Shown piece by piece: positions 42,301-49,487 of a stretch of DNA of 64,000 nucleotides (position 1 is its first letter; every line of letters starts with the position of its first letter). The DNA is from an uncultured Collinsella sp. GTDB lineage: Bacteria; Actinomycetota; Coriobacteriia; Coriobacteriales; Coriobacteriaceae. The DNA lies in contig URPK01000003.1 of assembly GCA_900549715.1 (NCBI GenBank), forward strand, positions 158,074 to 222,073, written 5' to 3'. The notes beneath the pieces are model-generated. The model was given only the letters and a program-made list of their open reading frames with translations. It searched no databases and was not told where the DNA came from. A program made the translations under genes and the position numbers.

Positions 42301-44478
42301 ATGAACCTCCGCTCATCTCTTGCCTGCACCTCGAGCGATATCGCTCGCTGGGGACTGCGCTCCGTCCTCAAGCGCCAGGGTGGCGTACTCCCCGGCCGCA
42401 TCGCCATGAAGATCGACCCCGAGCTGCTAAGCGACCTCGCGAGCCTGGTCGACCGCAGCGTGGTGATCACCGGCACCAACGGTAAGACCACCACCTCCAA
42501 CCTCATCGCCGACGCCGTTGCTGCCAGCGGTGCTACCGTGGTGTGCAACCGTGCCGGCAACAATATGGAGCCTGGTGTGGTGGGTGCCCTGCTCGAGGCC
42601 CGCGGCGGCCTTAAACACACCAGCAGAGGCAAGCGCGTGGGCGTTTTTGAGTGCGATGAGCTTTACACCGTACGCGTTCTGCCCAAGCTTAAGCCGACGT
42701 ACTTTGTGCTGCTCAACCTGTTCCGCGACCAGCTAGACCGCTACGGCGAGATCGATCACACCCAGGAGGTCATCGCCCACGCGTTGGAGCTCTCGCCGAC
42801 AACGACGCTTATCTATAACGCCGACGATCCGCTGTGTGCCGCGATCGCCGCGCGCGTTCCCAACGCGAGTATTGCCTTTGGCATCGACGGCGCCACCAAC
42901 ACCGAGTCTGACCGCATTAGCGACTCGCGCTTTTGCTCGCAGTGCAACGCGCCGCTGGAGTATGACTACGTGCAATACGGCCAGCTCGGCGCCTACCATT
43001 GCCCCTCGTGCGGTTGGGCCCGCCCCGCGCTTGTCCGTCGCGTGACGGGCGTGAAGCTCGGCTGCGACGGCTACGGCTTTGACCTGGTCTTTGGATCTGC
43101 GCCCGACGCGGGCGCCGGACACATTGTCACACGCTACAACGGCCTGTACATGGTCTATAACGTTGCCGCCGCCTTCTTTGCCGCGCACGAGTTGGGCGTG
43201 GACACGGCGCTTCTACAGCCTACGCTCGATGCCTATGTGCCCGCCGGTGGTCGTATGGGGCGCTGGGATATCGCCGGCCGCACCGTCGAGGCCAACCTGG
43301 CCAAGAATCCCGTAGGCTTCGATCGACAAATCCAGTCCATCAAGACGGCAGACGGCAGACTCTGCGCTTTCTTCCTCAACGACAACGATGCCGACGGCCA
43401 CGATGTATCGTGGATCTACGACGTCGACTTTGAGCGCATCGCCGACACGCCGGGTCTTGTCGCCTTTGCCGGAGGCACGCGCGCGCACGACATGCAGGTG
43501 CGCCTCAAGTACGCCGGCATCGATGCCGCGATTATCTCGGACGTCGCGCAGGCAATTGGCGCCGTGGCAGACGAGGCCGCCGATGACACCTTCTACGCCG
43601 TCGCCAACTACACGGCCTTCCCGCCGCTGGTCAAAGAACTCGACGGACTGAAGGGCGCCACTTCCGACGCTGTTGCCGGGCGCGCCGTAGCCCGTGCCGA
43701 CGGCAGCGCTCTTCCTGTCGGCATCGCACCAGTCGAGCTTTCGCGCCCGCTGCGCATCGTCTACCTGTATCCCGATGCCCTTAACCTCTACGGCGACGGC
43801 GGCAATGTTATCGCGCTCGAGCGCCGCTGCGCCTGGCGCGGCATCCCCGTTCGCGTGGATGAGGTCCGCATGGGCGAGGTGCTCGATCTGCATGATGCCG
43901 ATATCGTCATGATGGGCGGCGGCTCCGACCGCGACCAGCTAGCCGTGGCACACGAACTGCTCGCCCAAAAAGACAAGGTCGCGGCCTATGTTGAGGATGG
44001 CGGCTCGCTGCTTGCCATCTGTGGCAGCTATCAGCTGCTCGGCCGTTCGTACTATATGGGCGAGGATCGCATCGAGGGTCTGGGGGTCATTGCCGCCGAA
44101 ACCGTACGCGGCTCCGACCGCCTGATCGGCAACGTAGCCGTCAAAACCGACCTGGCACCTGAGCCCTTTGTGGGATTCGAAAACCATGGCGGCCGCACGC
44201 TTTTGGACGCCGATGCCACGCCGCTCGGAACGTCCGTCGTCACGGGCACCGGCAACAACGGCGATGATGGCTTTGAGGGTCTCATCTACAAGGGCGTCAT
44301 CGGCACGTACCTGCACGGACCGGCACTGCCCAAGAACCCCGAACTCGCCGACTGGCTGATCGCGCACGCCCTCGAGCGGCGCGGCGATGCGCAGGCCACA
44401 GCTCTGCTGCCGCTCAAACCCCTCGACGACACCTACGAGCACGCCGCCCACGACGCCGCCATGAAGCTCCTCCCCTAG
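42301..44478 (+). CDS. murT-gatD: Fused MurT-GatD lipid II isoglutaminyl synthase
   Basis: A 725-residue single polypeptide combining two proteins that are usually separate. Residues 1-~460 are a Mur ligase of the MurT type: P-loop GTNGKTTTSN (58-67), ECDELYTVRVLPKL, LLNLFRDQLDRYGE, and the MurT-specific zinc ribbon CSQC/CPSC (~212-240). From ~480 comes GatD: YLYPDALNLYGDGGNVIALE, nucleophile Cys574 in LLAICGSYQLLG, and His672 in GTYLHGPALPKNP. Together they amidate the D-glutamate of lipid II to D-isoglutamine with glutamine and ATP, at the cytoplasmic face of the membrane. The junction is Ala/Asp-rich with no stop or start signal. A strong terminator follows. Confidence 0.92.
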   Translation: MNLRSSLACTSSDIARWGLRSVLKRQGGVLPGRIAMKIDPELLSDLASLVDRSVVITGTNGKTTTSNLIADAVAASGATVVCNRAGNNMEPGVVGALLEARGGLKHTSRGKRVGVFECDELYTVRVLPKLKPTYFVLLNLFRDQLDRYGEIDHTQEVIAHALELSPTTTLIYNADDPLCAAIAARVPNASIAFGIDGATNTESDRISDSRFCSQCNAPLEYDYVQYGQLGAYHCPSCGWARPALVRRVTGVKLGCDGYGFDLVFGSAPDAGAGHIVTRYNGLYMVYNVAAAFFAAHELGVDTALLQPTLDAYVPAGGRMGRWDIAGRTVEANLAKNPVGFDRQIQSIKTADGRLCAFFLNDNDADGHDVSWIYDVDFERIADTPGLVAFAGGTRAHDMQVRLKYAGIDAAIISDVAQAIGAVADEAADDTFYAVANYTAFPPLVKELDGLKGATSDAVAGRAVARADGSALPVGIAPVELSRPLRIVYLYPDALNLYGDGGNVIALERRCAWRGIPVRVDEVRMGEVLDLHDADIVMMGGGSDRDQLAVAHELLAQKDKVAAYVEDGGSLLAICGSYQLLGRSYYMGEDRIEGLGVIAAETVRGSDRLIGNVAVKTDLAPEPFVGFENHGGRTLLDADATPLGTSVVTGTGNNGDDGFEGLIYKGVIGTYLHGPALPKNPELADWLIAHALERRGDAQATALLPLKPLDDTYEHAAHDAAMKLLP

Positions 44479-44485
44479 CACCTCA

Positions 44486-44522
44486 CAACCACAAAGGGGA
44501 TAGGCACCTTTGTGGTTGTTTT
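44486..44522 (+). terminator. murT-gatD terminator
   Basis: Perfect 12-bp arms CAACCACAAAGG / CCTTTGTGGTTG with a 9-base loop, followed by TTTT, beginning 8 bases after the stop. Confidence 0.9.
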
Positions 44523-44541
44523 GACCCGTCCCAGCGGTTTG

Positions 44542-44596
44542 TCTCAATCTGTAACATCTAGACCGTTAAAAGTCGTCTTACTGTTACAGAATGAGA
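44542..44596. repeat. Inverted-repeat element, copy 1
   Basis: TCTCAATCTGTAACA (44542-44556) faces TGTTACAGAATGAGA (44582-44596), 14 of 15 positions pairing, around a 25-base spacer. A second unit of the same length lies 80 bases downstream with the same arms and a different spacer. Confidence 0.7.
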
Positions 44597-44621
44597 TGTT
44601 CGTCCCGACGCCTGCCTTTTG

Positions 44622-44676
44622 TCTCGATCTGTAACAGATAGAGCCGATTTGCCCGCCCAGATGTTACAGGTTGAGA
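44622..44676. repeat. Inverted-repeat element, copy 2
   Basis: TCTCGATCTGTAACA (44622-44636) faces TGTTACAGGTTGAGA (44662-44676). Same 55-base length and arm sequence as copy 1 at 44542, with an unrelated spacer, so only the arms are conserved. Confidence 0.7.
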
Positions 44677-44778
44677 TGTTTGAGAATCGGGATAGAGAGC
44701 CAGCTCCTATGTGGTGGTTTTCCAGTTTGCCAACGATATACGCGCCGGCAAAAAAAGTCTGCTATACTTTTTCCCGCT

Positions 44779-44855
44779 GTCCCCATCGTCTAGCGGCCAA
44801 GGACGCCACCCTTTCAAGGTGGATATCGCGGGTTCGAATCCCGCTGGGGGCACCA
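44779..44855 (+). tRNA. tRNA-Glu (UUC)
   Basis: Acceptor stem GTCCCCA pairs with TGGGGGC. The D-arm contains TAGCGGCCAAGGA, the anticodon loop is CTTTCAA with anticodon TTC for glutamate, and the T-arm is GCGGGTTCGAATCCCGC. Discriminator A is followed by an encoded CCA (44853-44855). A TATACT -10-like box lies at 44763-44768, and a terminator follows 12 bases later. Confidence 0.95.
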
Positions 44856-44866
44856 CAGAATCTGAG

Positions 44867-44899
44867 AAGCCCGTTACCAATTCGGTAGCGGGCTTTTTG
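44867..44899 (+). terminator. tRNA-Glu terminator
   Basis: Paired AAGCCCG/CGGGCTT with inner TTACC/GGTA stem, followed by TTTTTG. Directly downstream of the tRNA. Confidence 0.85.
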
Positions 44900-44960
44900 C
44901 TACCCATACGCCGGGATTCGAACCCGACAGGGTGCGGATCCCGGCACCATCGCAAGGCCT

Positions 44961-45180
44961 GTGGGCAAAAAATGGCAAATGTGAGTACTGTTACCGATTT
45001 AGTAACAGCGAATTTGGCCTTTTAGATGGTGAATCAGATGTCAAATCAACGACCTAGTGCTCAGATTGGGCCCGACCTCAGCTATATACCTGGACATATG
45101 TGGTCCAACTCTGCAAAAACTGCCATTTTGATATGGAACTAGTTTAGTGACAGTACTCATATTTGACGTTTTTTGTCCAC
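44961..45180. mobile_element. MITE-like element with 34-bp inverted ends
   Basis: 44961-44994 and 45147-45180 are inverted copies of a 34-base sequence (29 of 34 positions match). The shared core of each arm, read outside-in, is CAAAT-TGAGTACTGT. They enclose 152 bases without a gene. GGCC-containing sequence flanks both ends. Size and structure fit a miniature inverted-repeat transposable element, but no matching transposase is in the window. Confidence 0.5.
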
Positions 45181-45231
45181 GGCCCCTTATTGCGTGGGCG
45201 AATCAGTTGCAAAACGGACTCCAAAGCGTCC

Positions 45232-45275
45232 TTCACAAACAAAAAGCCGGGGCCCGCGCGATGCGGACCCCGGCT
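45232..45275 (-). terminator. glnA terminator
   Basis: Thirteen-bp arms with one mismatch (45245-45257 / 45263-45275), followed on the minus strand by TTTTTGTTTG. Lies 30 bases beyond the glnA stop. Confidence 0.85.
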
Positions 45276-45304
45276 TTCAACCGTGACGGTATGTTGTCCC
45301 TGTC

Positions 45305-47392
45305 CTACACGTAGAACAGAATGTCGTCGTAGGTCGGAACCGGCCAGTAGTCGGCAGCCACGATCTCCTCCATGGCGTCCACGGCGGCACGCAGCGTATC
45401 CATAGCGGGAACGACCTCGTGTGCATACACGTTGGCCTGCTCCTGGCCATCGAGAGCCTCGGCCTTCTGATGCACGGCGTCGAGCGCCTTAATGGAGTCG
45501 TTGATGGCGGTGATACCATTGCAGAGCTTGTTGAGCGTGTTCTGCTCGCACTGCATGGCAGCATCGGCACCGGCGGCACGTATAGTCTCAAGGCCCTTAG
45601 CGACCTTGGTGGCATAGGCGGTAATGACCGGGCGATAGGTACGACGCGCCTCGCGAACCATCGTGGTGGCCTCAATGTTCATGAGCTTGTTGTACTTCTC
45701 GAGCTTGCAGTCGTAGCGGCACTGAGCCTCGGCCTTGGTCAGGACACCCGTCTCCTCAAAGAGCGCAATGGCCTTATCGGAAACAAAGGCGGGCAGGGCG
45801 TCGGCCGTGGTCTTGTTGTTGGCAAGGCCGCGCTTCTCGGCCTCGACGGGCCACTCGTCAGAGTAGCCGTCACCGGAGAACAGGATGCGCTGGTGGTCGG
45901 TCAGGACCTTCTTGCAGTACTCGAGCGCAGCGTCCTGGAACTTATCCTCGGGCGTACCCTCAAGCGCGTCGGCGAAGGACTTGAGCGACTTGGCCACGGC
46001 GGCATCGAGCACCAGGTTGGAATCGGAGACGTTCTGCTCGGAGCCGCAGGCACGGAACTCGAACTTGTTGCCGGTGAAGGCAAACGGGGAGGTGCGGTTG
46101 CGGTCGGTGTTGTCCTGCATCAGCTTGGGCAGGGTATCGGCGCCCAGGTCAAGCACGCCGCGCGTGGCATGGACGGAAGCCTTGCCATCGATGATCTTCT
46201 CGACGACCTCGGTAAGCTGGTCGCCCAGGAAGATGGACATAATCGCCGGAGGAGCCTCGTTGGCGCCCAGACGATGATCGTTGCCGGCCGAGGCAACGGA
46301 GGCACGCAGGAGCTCCTGATAGTTATCGACGGCCTCGATCACTGCGGTGAGGAAGACGATGAACTGCAGGTTGTCGAGCGGGGTGTCGCCCGGATCGAGC
46401 AGGTTCTCGGACTCGGTGCCAAGCGACCAGTTGTTGTGCTTGCCCGAACCGTTGATGCCCTCAAAGGGCTTCTCGTGCAGCAGGCAGACCAAGTCGTGGC
46501 GGGAGGCGATGAGCTTCATCTTCTCCATCATGACCAGATTCTGGTCGATGGCCTCGTTGACTTCGCCATAGACAGGGGCGAGCTCATGCTGGCAGGGAGC
46601 AACCTCGTTGTGCTTGGTCTTGGCGGGAATGCCGAGCGCCCACAGTTCATCGTCCAGGTCCTTCATATAGGCCGAGACGGTGGGGCGGATAGCGCCAAAG
46701 TAATGCTCCTCGAGCTCCTGGCCCTTGCATGGAGCAGCACCAAAGAGGGTGCGGCCGGTGATGACCAGGTCCTTGCGCTTGCGGTAGGCGTCCTTCTTGA
46801 TCAGGAAGTACTCCTGCTCGTCGCCCACGGAAGGAACGACCTTCTTGGGGGTCTTACCGAACAGTGCCAAAACGCGCTTAGACTCACGCGAGAGCGCGGT
46901 CATGGAACGCAGCAGCGGGGTCTTCTTGTCCAGGGCCTCGCCCGTGTAGGAGCAGAAAGCCGTGGGGATGCACAGGACATCGTCCTTGATAAAGGCGGGG
47001 CTGGTGGGATCCCAAGCGGTGTAGCCACGGGCCTCGAAGGTGGCGCGCAGGCCGCCGTTGGGGAAGCTGGAAGCATCGGGCTCGCCCTGGATGAGGTTCT
47101 TGCCCGTAAACTTGGTAATGGCGGTGCCGTCGTGGTTGGGCTCCAGGAAGCTGTCGTGCTTCTCGGAAGTAATGCCCGAAAGCGGCTGGAACCAGTGCGC
47201 GTAGTGCGTCGCGCCCTTGGAGATGGCCCAGACCTTCATGGCATGGGCAACGGCGTTGGCCACATCCAGGTCGAGCGGCTCACCGCCCTCGAGGGTTGCA
47301 GCAAGGCGCTTCCAAATGTCCTTGGGGAGGTAGTCCTTCATGACTTCCTCAGAGAACACCATGGTCCCGAAGCGGTCAGTAAGTTCGGCCAT
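45305..47392 (-). CDS. glnN: Glutamine synthetase, type III
   Basis: A 695-residue GSIII enzyme making glutamine from glutamate, ammonia and ATP. Length (~700 against ~450 for GSI) and motifs identify type III: HWFQPLSGITSEKHDSFLEP near the N-terminus, VPSVGDEQEYFLI and NEVAPCQHELAPVYGEVNEA in the catalytic barrel, GSGKHNNWSLGTE, NDHRLGANEAPPAI, and NRTSPFAFTGNKFEFR near residue 430-445. ATG 47392 (MAELTDRFGTMVF) follows GAAGGGAG. No adenylylation gene or PII gene is adjacent. GSIII is common in Bacteroides, cyanobacteria and some anaerobic Gram-positives. Transcribed alone, divergent from the met operon. Confidence 0.95.
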   Translation of the reverse strand: MAELTDRFGTMVFSEEVMKDYLPKDIWKRLAATLEGGEPLDLDVANAVAHAMKVWAISKGATHYAHWFQPLSGITSEKHDSFLEPNHDGTAITKFTGKNLIQGEPDASSFPNGGLRATFEARGYTAWDPTSPAFIKDDVLCIPTAFCSYTGEALDKKTPLLRSMTALSRESKRVLALFGKTPKKVVPSVGDEQEYFLIKKDAYRKRKDLVITGRTLFGAAPCKGQELEEHYFGAIRPTVSAYMKDLDDELWALGIPAKTKHNEVAPCQHELAPVYGEVNEAIDQNLVMMEKMKLIASRHDLVCLLHEKPFEGINGSGKHNNWSLGTESENLLDPGDTPLDNLQFIVFLTAVIEAVDNYQELLRASVASAGNDHRLGANEAPPAIMSIFLGDQLTEVVEKIIDGKASVHATRGVLDLGADTLPKLMQDNTDRNRTSPFAFTGNKFEFRACGSEQNVSDSNLVLDAAVAKSLKSFADALEGTPEDKFQDAALEYCKKVLTDHQRILFSGDGYSDEWPVEAEKRGLANNKTTADALPAFVSDKAIALFEETGVLTKAEAQCRYDCKLEKYNKLMNIEATTMVREARRTYRPVITAYATKVAKGLETIRAAGADAAMQCEQNTLNKLCNGITAINDSIKALDAVHQKAEALDGQEQANVYAHEVVPAMDTLRAAVDAMEEIVAADYWPVPTYDDILFYV

Positions 47393-47581
47393 ACGGAACT
47401 CCCTTCGTATCGGCACCGCGTGAGAAGCGGTGTTGATTACTAACGAACGAGTCATAGCTTAGACTCGCCGTGTTTCCGCGACATTACCGTTATGTTGCCG
47501 TCGCGAAACCAATCAATGAGGTTACCCTATCGAGGCGGCGTTGCCACCCTCAACAGCCAATCAACTGTATAAATAGCAGAC

Positions 47582-47604
47582 CTACCCGCACAGTTTACGG
47601 GTAG
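47582..47604. repeat. Small hairpin in glnN-metF divergent region
   Basis: CTACCCG / CGGGTAG arms with a 9-base loop, 5 bases before a much larger inverted repeat. Role unknown. Confidence 0.4.
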
Positions 47605-47608
47605 CTCA

Positions 47609-47672
47609 TTTGCCACGGGCTATAAAGACTGGTATTTGATGCGAAATACCAGTCTTTATAGCCCGTGGCAAA
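47609..47672. repeat. Perfect 29-bp inverted repeat with 6-base loop
   Basis: Left arm 47609-47637 begins TTTGCCACGGGCTATAAAG; the right arm 47644-47672 is its exact reverse complement; the loop is GATGCG. It lies between divergent glnN and metF, so it is not positioned as a terminator for either. It could form a very stable RNA hairpin or a cruciform. Confidence 0.85.
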
Positions 47673-47817
47673 ATTAGCCGCCCTGTTATAGAGAAAGCCG
47701 ATAGCAAGGCATCTTTGATTGGTATCCTCAAATAGCACGTGAAACTCCACCATGGCACAGTGGTGCTGTAGAATCCTTACAACACATCACACTATTACGT
47801 ATCTAGAGGAGCACGAT

Positions 47818-48690
47818 ATGCGCGTCGACGAGGTTTTTAAGCAGGCAGCATCCCAGGGCACCGCGCCCATTTCGTTTGAGATGTTCCCGCCCAAGGGCGA
47901 GCTGACCCTCGACACGGCTCGCGAAGTGGCAGGCAATCTGTGCAAGCTTTCGCCGAGCTTTGTCTCGGTCACCTGCTCGGCCGGCGGCTCGGGCAACGGT
48001 GCCACCACCGCTCCCATCGCGCATATGATTACGAGCGAATTCGATACACCCTCGGTGGCACACCTTACCTGCGTGGGCCGGTCGCACGCCGATATCGCCG
48101 CCAAGATCGACGAGTATCGCTCGGCCGGCGTGGAAAACATCCTGGCCCTGCGTGGCGATCTCCCTGCCGGCGCGACCGAGGACGACAAGCCCGCCTCGGA
48201 CTACGCCTACGCCCGCGACCTCATCCCCGAGCTCATCGACGCCGGCTTTTGCGTGGGCGCCGCGGCCTACCCCGAGGGCCACATTGCCTGTGAGGATCTC
48301 AACCTCTCGGTCGAATACCTCAAGCAAAAGCAGGACGCCGGCGCAAGCTTCTTTGTGACGCAGCTCTTTTTTGATAACGAGTGCTTCTACCGTTTTCGCA
48401 AGCTTGCGGACAAGGCGGGCATCACCGTGCCGATTACCGCGGGCATCATGCCGTTTATGGGCAAGTCGCAAATCAGCCGCATGGTCTTTATGTGCGGTGC
48501 GTCGCTGCCCTCCCCCGTCATCAAGATTCTCGCCAAGTACGAGAACGACCCCGAGAGCCTGCAGGCAGCCGGTGTAGATTATGCCGCCCGTCAGCTTTGC
48601 GACCTCAAGGAGCACGGCGCCGACGGTCTGCACCTGTACACTATGAACCGTCCTGCGATCGCCGCGACCATTATGGAGCGCCTGGGGTAA
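47818..48690 (+). CDS. metF: Methylenetetrahydrofolate reductase
   Basis: A 290-residue flavoenzyme reducing 5,10-methylene-THF to 5-methyl-THF. SFEMFPPKGE (19-28) has the catalytic Glu. FVSVTCSAGGSG, HLTCVGRS, ENILALRGDLP and SFFVTQLFFDNE follow the MetF order along the TIM barrel, and VPITAGIMPF is the late signature. ATG 47818 follows GAGGAG. Its stop overlaps the start of the MetH-activation protein (TAATG), and metH is next, so the three genes make and use methyl-THF in one operon. Confidence 0.95.
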   Translation: MRVDEVFKQAASQGTAPISFEMFPPKGELTLDTAREVAGNLCKLSPSFVSVTCSAGGSGNGATTAPIAHMITSEFDTPSVAHLTCVGRSHADIAAKIDEYRSAGVENILALRGDLPAGATEDDKPASDYAYARDLIPELIDAGFCVGAAAYPEGHIACEDLNLSVEYLKQKQDAGASFFVTQLFFDNECFYRFRKLADKAGITVPITAGIMPFMGKSQISRMVFMCGASLPSPVIKILAKYENDPESLQAAGVDYAARQLCDLKEHGADGLHLYTMNRPAIAATIMERLG

Positions 48691-49478
48691 TGGAAAATCC
48701 GCACGTCGATACAACCGTTGTCGAAGTGCCGGCCGACCTTGCGTCGCCGGCGCTTTACCGTATCGATGCCGCCCATCGCCCCCGAGTCGACCGTGCCGAG
48801 ATGCTGCGCTACCTGGGCTACGGCGGTCAGCAGATTGAGCCCGAGCTGTCGCAGCGTATTGAGCTTGTGGTTGAGCGTCTGGAGCTAGACATTGAGCCCC
48901 GTGGCGTGCGCCGCGTATTTGACATCGATGCCACGGGCGTGGACGAGCAGGGCGAGCCCTGCATCCGCTTGGTTGGCACCAACGTTGAGCTGCGGGGTCG
49001 CGACATCTATCGACATCTCAAAGACGCCCGCTTTGCCGCGCTCATGGCATGCACCCTCGGCATGGACGCCGAGCGTCGTCTGCGCACCACGGGAGCCCAG
49101 CAACCCCTGGAGGGAGCTGTGCTCGACGCTGCATGCTCTGCCTACGTAGAAGCCGCCGTCGAGCAGATGGACCAGCAGGTCAAGGCTGCGGCCGCCGCAC
49201 ACGGACTCGCCGGCAACTGGCGCTTCAGTCCCGGCTATGGCGACTGCCCGCTCTCGGCCCAGCGCTCGATCGTGGATGCACTCAACGCCACGCGCCTCAT
49301 TGGACTTACTGTTACCCCCACCAGCCTGCTCATGCCCACCAAGAGCGTGACCGCGGTGATCGGTCTGTTCGATGGCGAGGTCCACGACGCCCAGAGCCGC
49401 CCCACCTGCACTATCTGCCGCATGCGTGAGCACTGCCGCTTCCGCGCCGCCCACACCACCTGCTATTCCAGCCATTAG
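48690..49478 (+). CDS. Stand-alone MetH reactivation-domain protein
   Basis: A 262-residue protein corresponding to the C-terminal AdoMet-binding activation domain of cobalamin methionine synthase, encoded separately. The activation-domain signature is RFSPGYGDCPLSAQ (~185-198), with EAAVEQMDQQVKAA before and LIGLTVTPTSLLMPTKSVTA after. It ends with CTICRMREHCRFR, a small cysteine cluster. It would methylate oxidised cob(II)alamin of MetH with SAM and an electron donor. It overlaps metF by one base and lies 9 bases before metH, whose product lacks this domain. Confidence 0.88.
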   Translation: MENPHVDTTVVEVPADLASPALYRIDAAHRPRVDRAEMLRYLGYGGQQIEPELSQRIELVVERLELDIEPRGVRRVFDIDATGVDEQGEPCIRLVGTNVELRGRDIYRHLKDARFAALMACTLGMDAERRLRTTGAQQPLEGAVLDAACSAYVEAAVEQMDQQVKAAAAAHGLAGNWRFSPGYGDCPLSAQRSIVDALNATRLIGLTVTPTSLLMPTKSVTAVIGLFDGEVHDAQSRPTCTICRMREHCRFRAAHTTCYSSH

Positions 49479-49487
49479 GAGCCATCG

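Noticed and set aside
44907..44956. Possible second tRNA on the minus strand (GGGTTCGAATCCCGG-like T-arm)
   Set aside because: Only a T-arm-like segment is visible. No acceptor stem, D-arm or anticodon arm could be matched, so at most a tRNA fragment or attachment-site remnant.
44521..45200. CRISPR array
   Set aside because: The repeats here are two inverted-arm units and one MITE-like pair, not regularly spaced direct repeats; no cas-like gene is in the window.
45419..47443. 674-codon plus-strand frame opposite glnN
   Set aside because: Antisense of a clear glutamine synthetase; no ribosome-binding site or family motif.
47673..47817. SAM, cobalamin or THF riboswitch upstream of metF
   Set aside because: I looked for the conserved cores expected before met genes and found only a short hairpin near 47750.
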